From Thermosulfuriphilus ammonigenes (GTDB lineage Bacteria > Desulfobacterota > Thermodesulfobacteria > Thermodesulfobacteriales > ST65): 64,000 bases of DNA. Below, piece after piece: positions 36,360 to 45,177 of the stretch. Numbering within the stretch: the first letter of the stretch is position 1; each line of letters begins with the position of its first letter. The translations under genes and the position numbers were made by a program. The DNA lies in the NCBI RefSeq assembly GCF_011207455.1, contig NZ_CP048877.1:1356576-1420575 (forward strand). Reading direction: 5' to 3'. Under the pieces are notes generated by a model that saw only the letters and a list, made by a program, of their open reading frames with translations, made no database searches and was not told where the DNA came from.

Positions 36360-37659
36360 AGATCCTCCTTAATACTTCAAGATTCATCAAGAGGGCCAAC
36401 AGGATCAGGGTGGCTAAAATCTGTCCGGCCAGAACTCCAATAAAAATGATAAAGATCCGGACATCGCGCCCTATGCGCCAGCCAGAAGGGACCTGCCCCC
36501 GGCGGATAAGTTTATCATAGTGGGGGGCGGTGTAGCTGACCATAAAAGAGCCTACCAGGGCCAGAAAGGCGCTTATCAAAAGTAAGTCGCTTGGTTGTTG
36601 GCGATGGAGATGACCGGCCATGGCAAATATGAGGGCTGCATCTGCATAGCGATCCAGGAGAGAATCAAGCCATCCACCGAAGGGGCTTTCAAGGAATTTG
36701 AGTCGGGCCACCTCTCCATCACAACCATCCACAATGGAGGCCAGCTGGGCCAAAAAGGCACCCAATATAGGCCCCCAACCGGGGGTCATGAAGAAGGCCC
36801 CGGCAGCCAGAAGAGAAAGGAGAAAGGAGAAAATGGTGATCTGATTGGGAGATATCCTCCTGGGGAGGAGAAGTTTTTCGGTAATAAAGAGTGATATCGG
36901 GCGGTTTATATGCCGGGAGATGGGGCCATCGGTGGCCTTGGATCGAAGATTCTCTTTAAGGGCCTTTCGGGCCCGCTGGTAGGCGGAAAGATCGTCGATG
37001 TCTATCCAAAAAAGCCCTCCGATGTCTATGGCCTTCAGAGACCCCTGTTTTGCTAAAATTTCCATGGCCCCTGAAAGCCGTCCATCCCCTTGATCAATAC
37101 CCTCTTGGAGGGCGGGAAAAATGGCTGGCGTACAGTAAAAGATTCCGGTGTCGTAGCCATTGTAAGGGTTGATTTCCTTGCCGATGGCCCGGATCAGACC
37201 TTGAGAAACTTGAACCTTAGTGGCATCAAGCGGGTCTATAAAAGGATTGTCCAGATGGCTGTCTACGGCCAGGAGAACCTGGCCTTCCTCTGGAGGCCTT
37301 TGTTTTAAGCGTTCGATGATGCGGGCGTCAAAGAGATGATCGCCCATAAGAAGAAAGAAGCTCTCCTGGCCCACAAAATCCCTTCCCTTTAAAGCCGAGA
37401 GGGCATTTCCCTTGGGCCAGTCTTTGTTGTGAATCGTCGTTATGTTAAGTCGCCGGGTCTGGGAGAGCCTCCGGAGGGCAGATTCTACCTCCTGGCCCCG
37501 GTAGCCGGTAATAACACAGAATTCATCAATGCCTGCCCGAGAGGCGGTGAGAATGATTCGCTCAATGAGGCTAAGCCCTAAAAGGGAAACCAGGGGTTTG
37601 GGTTCCCCCAGCTCAGAGAGCCTTCTCCCGCGCCCGGCAGCCAGAATAACGGCCTTCAT
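36316..37659 (-). CDS. Fused inositol-1-phosphate cytidylyltransferase / di-myo-inositol phosphate synthase (IPCT-DIPPS)
   Basis: Makes di-myo-inositol phosphate, the heat-stress solute of hyperthermophiles. The N-terminal nucleotidyltransferase (about 1-225) starts with ILAAGRGRRL and contains GDHLFDARI and YNGYDTGIF. The C-terminal CDP-alcohol phosphotransferase (about 250-440) has the signature DGCDGEVAR followed by GGWLDSLLDRYADA, with six or so membrane segments. Both active halves in one 447-residue chain is the IPCT-DIPPS arrangement. ATG at 37659 overlaps the ispD stop (ATGA), which fixes the start. The required inositol-1-phosphate synthase is not in the window. Confidence 0.85.
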   Translation of the reverse strand: MKAVILAAGRGRRLSELGEPKPLVSLLGLSLIERIILTASRAGIDEFCVITGYRGQEVESALRRLSQTRRLNITTIHNKDWPKGNALSALKGRDFVGQESFFLLMGDHLFDARIIERLKQRPPEEGQVLLAVDSHLDNPFIDPLDATKVQVSQGLIRAIGKEINPYNGYDTGIFYCTPAIFPALQEGIDQGDGRLSGAMEILAKQGSLKAIDIGGLFWIDIDDLSAYQRARKALKENLRSKATDGPISRHINRPISLFITEKLLLPRRISPNQITIFSFLLSLLAAGAFFMTPGWGPILGAFLAQLASIVDGCDGEVARLKFLESPFGGWLDSLLDRYADAALIFAMAGHLHRQQPSDLLLISAFLALVGSFMVSYTAPHYDKLIRRGQVPSGWRIGRDVRIFIIFIGVLAGQILATLILLALLMNLEVLRRIFVFYQLERSPTRSA

Positions 37660-38354
37660 CGGCAACCTGATCTTCTTGGGGTTACCTGGAGGAGGGCCTC
37701 CAAAAGTAAGAGATCTTCAGGGCTGGTAATCTTAAGATTGGTTGTCGGTGCCGGCACTACGGCTACCGGGATTCCCAGCCTCTCCAACAGGCTGGCCTCA
37801 TCGGTGGCCTGGAAACCTTCTTCTTGGGCCCGTTCAAAGGCCTGTTGGAGCAGCTCCTTACGAGCTCCCTGGGGAGTTTGAGCTAAAAAGAGGGCCTCCC
37901 GGGGCAGGGTTCGGGTTATGGTTCCGTGGTGGACCTCCTTCACGGTATCCCTTACAGGACAGGCGGCAATGGCGGCTCCTGTTTCCCTGACCTTGTTGAT
38001 TACGGTCTGGATCAGCCCTGTGGAAACCAAGGGACGGGCGGCATCATGGACAAGAACAATTTCCACCTCGGAGGGCAGGGCTTTAAAGCCAGCCCAAACG
38101 GAATCCTGCCTGGTGGCTCCTCCTTGAACGACGGCTTGAACCTTCTTTAGCCCCGCCTCAGAAATTAACCTCTGGGTGGCCTTAATATAAGAAGAGACCG
38201 CAACTACTACGATGATCTCCACTTCGGGACAGGCTTCAAAAGCCTCTAAGGAGTAAAGAAGAAGGGCCTTCCCGCGGATTTCAAGAAACTGTTTGGGTAT
38301 CTCGGCTCCTAAACGGCTTCCTGTGCCTCCGGCAGCAATGACAGCGGCGTTCAT
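37656..38354 (-). CDS. ispD: 2-C-methyl-D-erythritol 4-phosphate cytidylyltransferase IspD
   Basis: MEP-pathway step that converts methylerythritol phosphate to its CDP derivative for isoprenoids. The nucleotidyltransferase start VIAAGGTGSRLG and the PKQF motif, the GGATRQDSVWAG block (near residue 80) and HDAARPLV (near 103) are conserved. 232 residues is standard. The start overlaps the stop of the polyprenol-kinase-like gene (TAATG). Confidence 0.96.
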   Translation of the reverse strand: MNAAVIAAGGTGSRLGAEIPKQFLEIRGKALLLYSLEAFEACPEVEIIVVVAVSSYIKATQRLISEAGLKKVQAVVQGGATRQDSVWAGFKALPSEVEIVLVHDAARPLVSTGLIQTVINKVRETGAAIAACPVRDTVKEVHHGTITRTLPREALFLAQTPQGARKELLQQAFERAQEEGFQATDEASLLERLGIPVAVVPAPTTNLKITSPEDLLLLEALLQVTPRRSGCR

Positions 38355-38941
38355 TAGCCTTCTTTTTTGCCATTTTGTTGGTCAGAGGTCAAATGGAGCA
38401 CATCTAAAGAGAAGGCTAGGGCCAGGGGCAAGCGGAGGTTGTCATCAAAAGGCCCATAGCGTTCAAAGAGAGTGGCTAAAGCGGCCACTAGAGCCGGTTT
38501 TTGAAGACCCAAGGTCCGGGCGGTTATCCAGGCGCCAGCAAAGAGACTCAGACTACCGATAATAGACTTGCCCCTGCTTTTTTTCAGACCTCCAGCCAGA
38601 CCAGCTAAGGGGTCAGCTACCGCCGAGATAACGATGGCCTCCCGGCCAGATCGGGGAAAGAAGGCTCTGGCTACGGTAGCCGAAAGGAGGAAGAAACTGG
38701 CTCCAGAGAGCCTTTGGCGCTCTTTTTCCCGCATAAGGGGCTTGAAAAACCGGAGGGCTACTCGATTAAGAAGGGGGGACTTCTGGCGCAGAAGATCGGC
38801 GGAGATGAAGGAGGCAGCCAGAATCTCCAGGCCCTTTTGAGGCCAAAAGGCCAAGGAACCTCCGGCCACCAGGTGAAAAAATCTTCGTGGCAGCTCTAGT
38901 CTTTCGGAGAGTTTTAAGGGAGAGGGGGTAAGGCGGGCCAT
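38354..38941 (-). CDS. Polyprenol/dolichol kinase-like membrane protein (SEC59/VTE5 type)
   Basis: A 195-residue membrane protein with the short motifs of CTP-dependent polyprenol, phytol and diacylglycerol kinases: RRFFHLVAGG near residue 20, ISAVADPLAGLAGG near 105, and KSIIGSLSLF near 124. Five or so membrane segments are visible. Next to ispD, a role in recycling isoprenoid alcohols is likely but inferred. The ATG at 38941 lies inside the RNase P RNA; its first codons form one strand of helix P1, so the gene overlaps rnpB by 15 bases. No other ATG precedes the conserved motif; a downstream GTG near residue 25 would remove part of it. Confidence 0.65.
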   Translation of the reverse strand: MARLTPSPLKLSERLELPRRFFHLVAGGSLAFWPQKGLEILAASFISADLLRQKSPLLNRVALRFFKPLMREKERQRLSGASFFLLSATVARAFFPRSGREAIVISAVADPLAGLAGGLKKSRGKSIIGSLSLFAGAWITARTLGLQKPALVAALATLFERYGPFDDNLRLPLALAFSLDVLHLTSDQQNGKKEG

Positions 38942-39285
38942 AAGCCGAGTTCTGTTCTCCTTCAGGAGTGGCGGTCATTCATCTTGGCGGTCGGTTACCC
39001 GACCGCTCTAGCGACCGACCCGGAAGCTCGGGCGGGCCACCCTCAGACGCTTCCCTACTTGGTCTTGCTCCGGGTGGGGTTTGCCGTGCCTGCCGTGTTA
39101 CCACGACAGCGGTGGGCTCTTACCCCACCTTTTCACCCTTACCGGTCAAGGTAGACCGGCGGTCTCTTTTCTGTGGCACTTTCCAGGGGTTACCCCCTCC
39201 GGGCGTTACCCGGCACCCTGCCCTCTGGAGCTCGGACTTTCCTCTGGAGCTTTAAAAACTCCAGCGACCGCCGACCCACCTTACC
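38927..39285 (-). ncRNA. rnpB: RNase P RNA (bacterial type A)
   Basis: Catalytic RNA that matures tRNA 5' ends. On the minus strand the landmarks are in order: the P4 region GAGGAAAGTCCGAGCTC, CAGGGTGCCGGGTAACGCC, GGTAAGGGTGAAAAGGTG, AAACCCCACCCGGAGCAAG, the AGATGAATGACC element and the closing ACAGAACTCGGCTTAT. Helix P1 is formed by GGTAAGGTGGGTC (39273-39285) with GGCCCGCCTTACC (38927-38939), 13 pairs with two wobbles, which sets both ends. It overlaps the rnhA stop by five bases and the next gene's start. Roughly 359 bases, GC-rich as in thermophiles. Confidence 0.95.
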
Positions 39286-39709
39286 CCGAAACTTGTTTTT
39301 CTCGAATAGCCTGGTTGGCCAGCCTGTCGGCAGCCACGTTCTCTTCTCTGGGTATATGTATTATATTCACCGCCTCCAGACGTCGCAAACGTTCGCAGGC
39401 TGCCTGATAGAGGGGTTTAAGATTGGCCGCCTTGACCCGGTACTGTCCCCTTAACTGACGGACGAGAAGTTCAGAATCTAACCTTAAGGTTACTTTTTGG
39501 GGGGAGTATTTACTGGCTTCATCAAGGGCCATAATTAGGGCCAGATATTCGGCCTCATTGTTGGTCTTGTGGCCCAGATAGGCCTTGAGTTCTGCCAGCA
39601 CCTGGCCGCTGGTAGCATCGATTATTACCGCTCCAGCCCCAGCCTCCCCGGGATTCCCCTTGGCGGCCCCATCGCTGAAGACAATCAGCTCGCGAGCCCT
39701 ATTCCTCAC
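39281..39709 (-). CDS. rnhA: Ribonuclease HI family protein
   Basis: Cuts RNA in RNA-DNA hybrids. Catalytic carboxylates are visible: Asp in FSDGAAKGNPG near residue 12, Glu in TNNEAEYLAL near 52, Asp in LRLDSELL near 78 and Asp in NVAADRLAN near 128. 142 residues. The GTG start overlaps the stop of the zinc-ribbon gene by 11 bases. The stop lies in the first bases of rnpB, so the two are probably one transcript. Confidence 0.92.
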   Translation of the reverse strand: MRNRARELIVFSDGAAKGNPGEAGAGAVIIDATSGQVLAELKAYLGHKTNNEAEYLALIMALDEASKYSPQKVTLRLDSELLVRQLRGQYRVKAANLKPLYQAACERLRRLEAVNIIHIPREENVAADRLANQAIREKQVSG

Positions 39710-40430
39710 CAGTGATGTCCTTATAGGAGTCCTTGTGGTAGATGATGCGCTGACAGAGAGGGCATTCCATCAGGCGGTTGTCCCTCATCAGCTCGTTGTA
39801 GAGCTGAGGGGGAATGTTCATGTGGCAGCCCTCACAGATGGCGTCATTCACAGCGCAAACAGCAAGGCCTCCCCGACGGGAGCGAATGAAATCGTATCGT
39901 TTAAGGATAGGAGCCGGGACGTCTTTGGCAATGTCTTGCCTCTGTTGCCAAATCTGGGCTCGCCGGGCCTCTAGCTCCTGGACCTTCTGGTCAAATTTTG
40001 CCTGCTCCTGATCCAGGACTTTTTGGGCCACCTGGAGGTCTTCTTCCTTTTTGGCTACCTCCTGCTGGAGGCGCTCCATCTCTTCCATTAACTTGAGGAT
40101 CTCTTCTTCCCGAAGTTTGTTGGCCTTTTTGATCTCTTCGATCTCCTTGAGCAGGGCCTGATACTCCCTTTGGGTTTTGACCTGCATTAGTCGGGACTGG
40201 CTTTTTTTGAGGTGCAAGAGCTCCTGTTCCAGCTCTTCATCTAGGGCCTTCTTGCGCTGCTGGGTCTCCTCAAGCTGGGCCTTGAGATCCTCTAATTCTT
40301 TGCTCTTTTCCTCGACCTCCTTGCGGGCCGCCTCCAGTTGTTCGGGGTTCTGGGCCTTTTGGCGGTCTATCTGGAGTATCTCCAGATCAACCATCTGCAG
40401 ACGAATGAGATTCTTTAATTCTTCAAGCAA
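39699..40430 (-). CDS. Coiled-coil protein with C-terminal C4 zinc ribbon
   Basis: 243 residues: a long helical coiled coil (about 1-185), then a zinc ribbon with ICEGCHMNIP near 200 and MECPLCQRIIY near 221. This architecture is the conserved CT398/zf-RING_7 family, thought to bind nucleic acid or the flagellar/secretion machinery in some species; its function is not settled. TTG at 40430 is the probable start because the family alignment begins there, though the ribosome site is distant. Confidence 0.8.
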   Translation of the reverse strand: MLEELKNLIRLQMVDLEILQIDRQKAQNPEQLEAARKEVEEKSKELEDLKAQLEETQQRKKALDEELEQELLHLKKSQSRLMQVKTQREYQALLKEIEEIKKANKLREEEILKLMEEMERLQQEVAKKEEDLQVAQKVLDQEQAKFDQKVQELEARRAQIWQQRQDIAKDVPAPILKRYDFIRSRRGGLAVCAVNDAICEGCHMNIPPQLYNELMRDNRLMECPLCQRIIYHKDSYKDITGEE

Positions 40431-40437
40431 AGCCTAA

Positions 40438-41547
40438 CTAGCCTCCTTCTCTACTATAGTATTGAAAAGGTCCTCTCTCCCAGGTGGCCTCAAGAATGTC
40501 TATGTCCTTTCCGGCCAATTTTTCCCGGAGAAAGGCCGCCAGGAGAGAAACCACAGGTCTTTCCGTTTCAAAGTGGCCGGCATCAATCAGGGAGAGCCCC
40601 AGCTCCCGGGCCAGTAGGGCATCGGAGTGCTTTATCTCTCCGGTGATCAGGCAGTGGGCCCCCCGGGCCGCTGCCAGGGGGACGAGGGCCGAGCCTGAGC
40701 CACCGCATACAGCCACCTTGCGTACCGATTCTCTGGCCTGAAGTACCTTTAGTCCGCTGGGCTCAAGGGCCTGAAAGATATGAGAGATAAGATCCTCCAG
40801 GCTGGTTTCCTTTTTTAATTCGCCCAGATATCCATAGCCAATGAGGGAGCTTTGGGCCTCAAGAGGATAAATATCATAGATGGGCCTTTCGTAAGGGTGG
40901 ACTCGCTTAAGGGTTTCAAGAATCAGAGGGACAAAGGCCTTAGGGACGACGGCCTCAAGACGCCATTGGGCTGCTCTAGATAATGCCTCATGACCTCCCC
41001 CTTCCGGGGGTGTAAAGGTGGCTTCCCCTAGAACTCCAAAAGAGCAGGCCAGAGGATCATTTATCTCGTTGGGCAGGCCGACAAAGAGGGCCTTTTTGAC
41101 CTTTTCTTCATAGCCTTTGGGAATAAAAACCACCAACTTACAGGCCTCGGCCTTTTCTCCCGGAACCAAAACCTGGAGATTCTCCAGCCCCATGGCTCGG
41201 GCCAGGGCATAACTTACCCCTTGGGGAATCTGATCGAGATTTGTATGAAGGCTGATTATGGCCAGGCCGGCGAGGAGGGCCGAAGTCAAACGTCTTCCCT
41301 CTGGCGTCTCAGAATTTATTTGCTTAAGAGGTTTGAAAATTAAGGGGTGGTGGGTGATGAGGAGGTCTATATTCTGGTCAGCGGCCTGTTTGATATTTTC
41401 CAGGGTGGGGTCAAGGGCAACCAGGATACGACGGACATCTTTGTGTGGATCTCCGAGCTGGAGGCCAACATTGTCCCACTCCTCAGCTAAAGGAAAGGGG
41501 GCCAGCTCCTTAAGCAGCTCTAAGATGTCTCCCACCCTTAATGTCAT
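40438..41547 (-). CDS. NIF3-like dinuclear-metal protein (YqfO type)
   Basis: Conserved bacterial protein that forms a toroidal hexamer with two metals per chain; function is uncertain, with proposed GTP cyclohydrolase I-type or chaperone roles. ITHHPLIFKP near residue 62 and the C-terminal CLITGEIKHSD and IDAGHFETE supply the metal ligands. A PII/CutA-like insert (about 130-235) makes the 369-residue YqfO form. The start has a GAGGGA site. Eight bases separate it from the next gene. Confidence 0.9.
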   Translation of the reverse strand: MTLRVGDILELLKELAPFPLAEEWDNVGLQLGDPHKDVRRILVALDPTLENIKQAADQNIDLLITHHPLIFKPLKQINSETPEGRRLTSALLAGLAIISLHTNLDQIPQGVSYALARAMGLENLQVLVPGEKAEACKLVVFIPKGYEEKVKKALFVGLPNEINDPLACSFGVLGEATFTPPEGGGHEALSRAAQWRLEAVVPKAFVPLILETLKRVHPYERPIYDIYPLEAQSSLIGYGYLGELKKETSLEDLISHIFQALEPSGLKVLQARESVRKVAVCGGSGSALVPLAAARGAHCLITGEIKHSDALLARELGLSLIDAGHFETERPVVSLLAAFLREKLAGKDIDILEATWERGPFQYYSREGG

Positions 41548-41570
41548 TTTCCCTCGATAAAAGTCTTACA

Positions 41571-41603
41571 ACAAAAAAGGTGCAGCCTTTACGGTTGCAC
41601 CTT
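41571..41603 (-). terminator. Terminator after the tRNA / rpoD operon
   Basis: AAGGTGCAGCC (41577-41587) pairs with GGTTGCACCTT (41593-41603) around a five-base loop; read on the minus strand it is followed by a T run from the A tract at 41573-41578. It ends the rpsU-rpoD-tRNA transcript. Confidence 0.8.
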
Positions 41604-41615
41604 AAAAAGCCCTTT

Positions 41616-41692
41616 TGGTGGGCCCAGGAGGATTCGAACCTCCGACCTTCCGGTTATGAGCCGGTGGCTCTAACCAACTGAGCTATGGGCCC
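41616..41692 (-). tRNA. tRNA with CAU anticodon (Ile2 favoured, elongator Met possible)
   Basis: A 77-base tRNA including an encoded CCA. Acceptor GGGCCCA pairs with TGGGCCC; the anticodon loop is CTCATAA; the T arm has GGTTCGAATCC. CAU can be elongator Met or, after lysidine change, Ile for AUA. The C4:G69 and C5:G68 pairs of the acceptor stem fit the lysidine synthetase rules known for Ile2 in E. coli. It lies 54 bases after rpoD and shares its transcript. Confidence 0.92.
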
Positions 41693-41746
41693 AGGCAAAA
41701 AAGTATAATTAAGCCCATAAGTATTTTCTGTCAAGTAAGCGAGGCC

Positions 41747-43444
41747 TTATTCTACAAAGCTTCGGAGTTGCCGGCTTCGGCTGGGATGTCTGAGCTTTCG
41801 CAGGGCTTTGGCCTCAATCTGGCGGATTCTTTCTCTGGTAACTTTGAAGTCTCGTCCCACTTCCTCTAAAGTATGCTCGCAGCGTTCGCCAATCCCAAAG
41901 CGCATCCTCAGGACCTTTTCCTCCCGGGGGGTAAGGGTGGCTAAAACCTTGCGAGTCTGCTCAATCAGATTGAGACTAATGGCCACCTGGTCTGGAGAAG
42001 GAACCCTTTTATCTTCAATAAAATCTCCCAGATGGCTGTCTTCGTCGTCACCGATGGGAGTCTCTAAGGAAATCGGTTCTTTGGCGATTTTGAGGACTTT
42101 GCGTACCTTCTCTACGGGGAGCTCCATGAGTTCGGCCAGCTCTTCAGCTGAGGGCTCGCGGCCGGTTTCTTGAAGGAACTGCCTGGAGATACGCACCAAT
42201 TTGTTGATGGTCTCAATCATGTGGACGGGAATGCGAATAGTTCGGGCCTGATCGGCAATGGCCCGGGTGATGGCCTGACGGATCCACCAGGTGGCATAAG
42301 TGCTGAACTTGTATCCCCGACGATAATCAAACTTCTCTACCGCCCGCATAAGGCCGATATTGCCTTCCTGAATGAGATCTAAAAACTGGAGCCCTCGACT
42401 GGTGTATTTTTTAGCAATGGAGACCACTAGCCGAAGATTGGCCTTGATGAGCTGATCCTTGCCCCATTTGGCCTTGTTTAGACCGGCTCTTATTCTGGCG
42501 GCCAATTGGAGGAGAGTTTCTGGAGACAGACCGGCCCGTTCCCGTATGGCCTCAAGATCCTTGCGGGCCAGAAGGAAGCGGGCCCTAAGGTTAAGGAACT
42601 CCTCGGTGGTAAGCCGCATCTTGCTAGCCTGCTCTTCTATTTTGCGAAAATCTCCATTGGTTTGAGTGAAGACCTCTTCCAGACGTCTTAAGGATTGACC
42701 TGTCTGACGCCGGCAGTGGGCGATCTCCTCCAATGCCCGTCGTATACGATTCTCAAGGGTGAGAACCGGTTTGGTCAAGCGATCAATACATCGTTTATCT
42801 AAACGGATCTCCTGAATCTCGCGCAGGATAGCCTCTCTGGTGCGTCGGAGACGATAGCGAAGGCGCCTTCTCTCGTTCCGATCTTTGGCCCGGGAGAGAC
42901 CCTCCCAGGCCTCTCTACAGAGGGGTTCATACTGGGCAATCTTGTCTAATACCTGAAGGACCTTTTCTTCCTTGGCCGTTCTTTGCTCTCCGTCATCTTC
43001 ATCCTCCGTGTCCCGAACCACCTCCCGCAGTTTGAGACGGCGCTCCCTAAGTTCATCGCGGACCCGGATCAGTTCGGTCATGGTTAGGGGAGATTCGAAG
43101 GCGGCCGAAAGGGCCTCATGCTCGCCCTCTTCGATCATCTTGGCGATGCGAATTTCATCCTCTCGGGAAAGGAGCGAGATGACCCCCATCTCGCGGAGAT
43201 AAATCCTTACCGGATCGGAGAGACCGGCTGTCCCGTCGAGAAGAAGCTCATCTGGCCCCTCGTCGATCTTCCCCATACTGCTGGCAGATTCAGCGGGTAT
43301 CTCAAAGTCTTCAAACAGGTCGGCAACTTCCTCTAGGTGGCCACTGGAGGCCACTTCTGGAATCTTTACTTTGATCTTAGAGGCATTTTCCGGGGAAAGG
43401 AGTCCCTCGATCTCCTCAAGGTTTATTTTGGTGAGATCTGCCAT
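41747..43444 (-). CDS. rpoD: Primary sigma factor RpoD (sigma-70)
   Basis: Housekeeping RNA polymerase sigma subunit, 565 residues. Region 1.2 starts at [11 protein letters not shown] near 82; region 2 contains [20 protein letters not shown] near 347 and the -10-binding [15 protein letters not shown]; region 4 has the helix-turn-helix [18 protein letters not shown] near 530. A region-1-like insert with DEDDG-rich stretch (about 145-215) is present. AAAGGAGG precedes the ATG, and dnaG ends 11 bases upstream. Confidence 0.97.
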   Translation of the reverse strand: MADLTKINLEEIEGLLSPENASKIKVKIPEVASSGHLEEVADLFEDFEIPAESASSMGKIDEGPDELLLDGTAGLSDPVRIYLREMGVISLLSREDEIRIAKMIEEGEHEALSAAFESPLTMTELIRVRDELRERRLKLREVVRDTEDEDDGEQRTAKEEKVLQVLDKIAQYEPLCREAWEGLSRAKDRNERRRLRYRLRRTREAILREIQEIRLDKRCIDRLTKPVLTLENRIRRALEEIAHCRRQTGQSLRRLEEVFTQTNGDFRKIEEQASKMRLTTEEFLNLRARFLLARKDLEAIRERAGLSPETLLQLAARIRAGLNKAKWGKDQLIKANLRLVVSIAKKYTSRGLQFLDLIQEGNIGLMRAVEKFDYRRGYKFSTYATWWIRQAITRAIADQARTIRIPVHMIETINKLVRISRQFLQETGREPSAEELAELMELPVEKVRKVLKIAKEPISLETPIGDDEDSHLGDFIEDKRVPSPDQVAISLNLIEQTRKVLATLTPREEKVLRMRFGIGERCEHTLEEVGRDFKVTRERIRQIEAKALRKLRHPSRSRQLRSFVE

Positions 43445-43455
43445 AGTTCCTCCTT

Positions 43456-45177
43456 TTATCCGGCCTGCTGAAGACAGAGGCCTTGATATTGTTTGAGGAG
43501 CTGAAGGGCCAGCTCCTGATGACCTTCCTTCTGGGCCAGGCGAATCTCCTCCAGTAGCCGCTGGAGCGCCTGTTTTTTCCGGAGGCGATCCAGGGAGCGT
43601 CGCAGCTCTTGGGCCATAACTTCCGGGTCAGGACGGTCTTCTTCCTCCAGGCTGAGGCGCAACCGGGCCCAAAGGGCCGAGAGTTTTTCATCCTCGAAAA
43701 AGAGGGCCTCAGGAAATTGGCCCTCTGAGGAGTAGGCCTGTTTTATAGCTTCAAACAGGTGTCGATATTCATCTCTGAGAAACTCCTCCGGAGAAAGATC
43801 AGCGAATTCTGGAAAATACTGGGGATGGTTGACCAAGAAGGCCAGCAGGGCTTCCCCAAAGGGGTCAAAACCCTCTTGGCGGGAAGAAGATGCTGAGGAT
43901 CTCCCGGAGCTTTCCAGGGCCCGGTATATATGATCTTTGCGGACAGAGAGCCTTTCGGCCAGCTCCTCGATGCAGATATCTTGTTTGATGGGGTCTATAA
44001 GAGAGGCTAATAAGGGACGTAATTCTTCTACCACCGCTACCTTGGCCTCCGGTCCCCGGCCCCCATAGGTTTTAAGGGTCTGGTCTATCAAAAAGGAAAA
44101 GATGGGGCGGGCTTGATCCAAAAGTTCAAGAAGTCCCTCTTGCCCCCGTTGCCGGATGAAGGAATCTGGATCTTCCCCTTCTGGAAGGAGGACCACTCGA
44201 GGAAACAGATTCTCGTTGAGAAAGAGAGGAGCGGCTCGAAAGATGGCCTTAAGACCGGCCGGATCGGCATCAAATATCAGATACCAGTTCTTGGTATAGC
44301 CTTTAAGAAGCCGGACGTGCTCTCTGGTCAGGGCCGTTCCCAAAGTGGCCACTACGTTAGTTATCCCGGCCTGAGAGAGAGAGAGGAGATCAAGATACCC
44401 CTCGACCACCAAACCTGCCCCCTCCTCTCGGAGGGCCAGCCGAGCCTCGAAAAGACCATAGAGTAGGCGTCCTTTATGATAGACAGGAGTTTCAGGGGTG
44501 TTGAGATATTTGGGTTCCCCCTGGCCAAGTATTCGGCCCCCAAAGCCTACCACCCGACCGGAAAGATCCCTGATGGGGAAGATGATTCGTCCCCGAAAAC
44601 GGTCATACCAGCGTTCTCCCTTCTGGGAGACCAGCCCGGCCTCTTTGGCCAGGGCCAGGTCTACCCCGGCGGCCTGAATAACCCGGACCAGGTTGTCCCA
44701 ACCATCTGGAGCATATCCCAGGCGGAAACGCTCGATGGTTTCTGGCTTGATCCCTCGCTTCCGAAGATACGAACTGGCTGGAGCCTCAGGGGGCAGCTCT
44801 TTTAAAAAGCGATGATAATAGGCCGCCGCCCGTTCGTTAAGGGCCAAGATCCTTTCCCGGCGACTTTGGTCGTCTCCAGGTGCTTCGGGAAGGTTAAAGC
44901 CATATTTCCGGGCCAGCTCCCGGGCCGCCTCCATGAAGCTCAGGTTGTGAAATTTCATCAGGAAGGTGAAGACATCACCCCCAGCACCACACCCAAAGCA
45001 GTGGAAGGCCTGTCTTTCCTCGCTGACGGTAAAGGAGGGAGTTCGCTCGGCATGGAAGGGGCAAAGGCCGACGTAATTACGCCCCCGTCTCCGTAAAGAG
45101 ACGTATTCAGAGATGACGTCCACGATGTTGGCTGTGAGCTTGAGTTCCTGAATGGCCTCAGAAAACTGACCGGCCAT
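43456..45177 (-). CDS. dnaG: DNA primase DnaG
   Basis: Makes RNA primers for replication. The N-terminal zinc finger has [12 protein letters not shown] and [11 protein letters not shown], then the TOPRIM core has [11 protein letters not shown] (metal-binding Glu) near residue 258 and LIFDADPAG. The C-terminal helicase-binding part is about 430-573. The ATG overlaps the mutS2 stop by one base (TGATG). Confidence 0.96.
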   Translation of the reverse strand: MAGQFSEAIQELKLTANIVDVISEYVSLRRRGRNYVGLCPFHAERTPSFTVSEERQAFHCFGCGAGGDVFTFLMKFHNLSFMEAARELARKYGFNLPEAPGDDQSRRERILALNERAAAYYHRFLKELPPEAPASSYLRKRGIKPETIERFRLGYAPDGWDNLVRVIQAAGVDLALAKEAGLVSQKGERWYDRFRGRIIFPIRDLSGRVVGFGGRILGQGEPKYLNTPETPVYHKGRLLYGLFEARLALREEGAGLVVEGYLDLLSLSQAGITNVVATLGTALTREHVRLLKGYTKNWYLIFDADPAGLKAIFRAAPLFLNENLFPRVVLLPEGEDPDSFIRQRGQEGLLELLDQARPIFSFLIDQTLKTYGGRGPEAKVAVVEELRPLLASLIDPIKQDICIEELAERLSVRKDHIYRALESSGRSSASSSRQEGFDPFGEALLAFLVNHPQYFPEFADLSPEEFLRDEYRHLFEAIKQAYSSEGQFPEALFFEDEKLSALWARLRLSLEEEDRPDPEVMAQELRRSLDRLRKKQALQRLLEEIRLAQKEGHQELALQLLKQYQGLCLQQAG

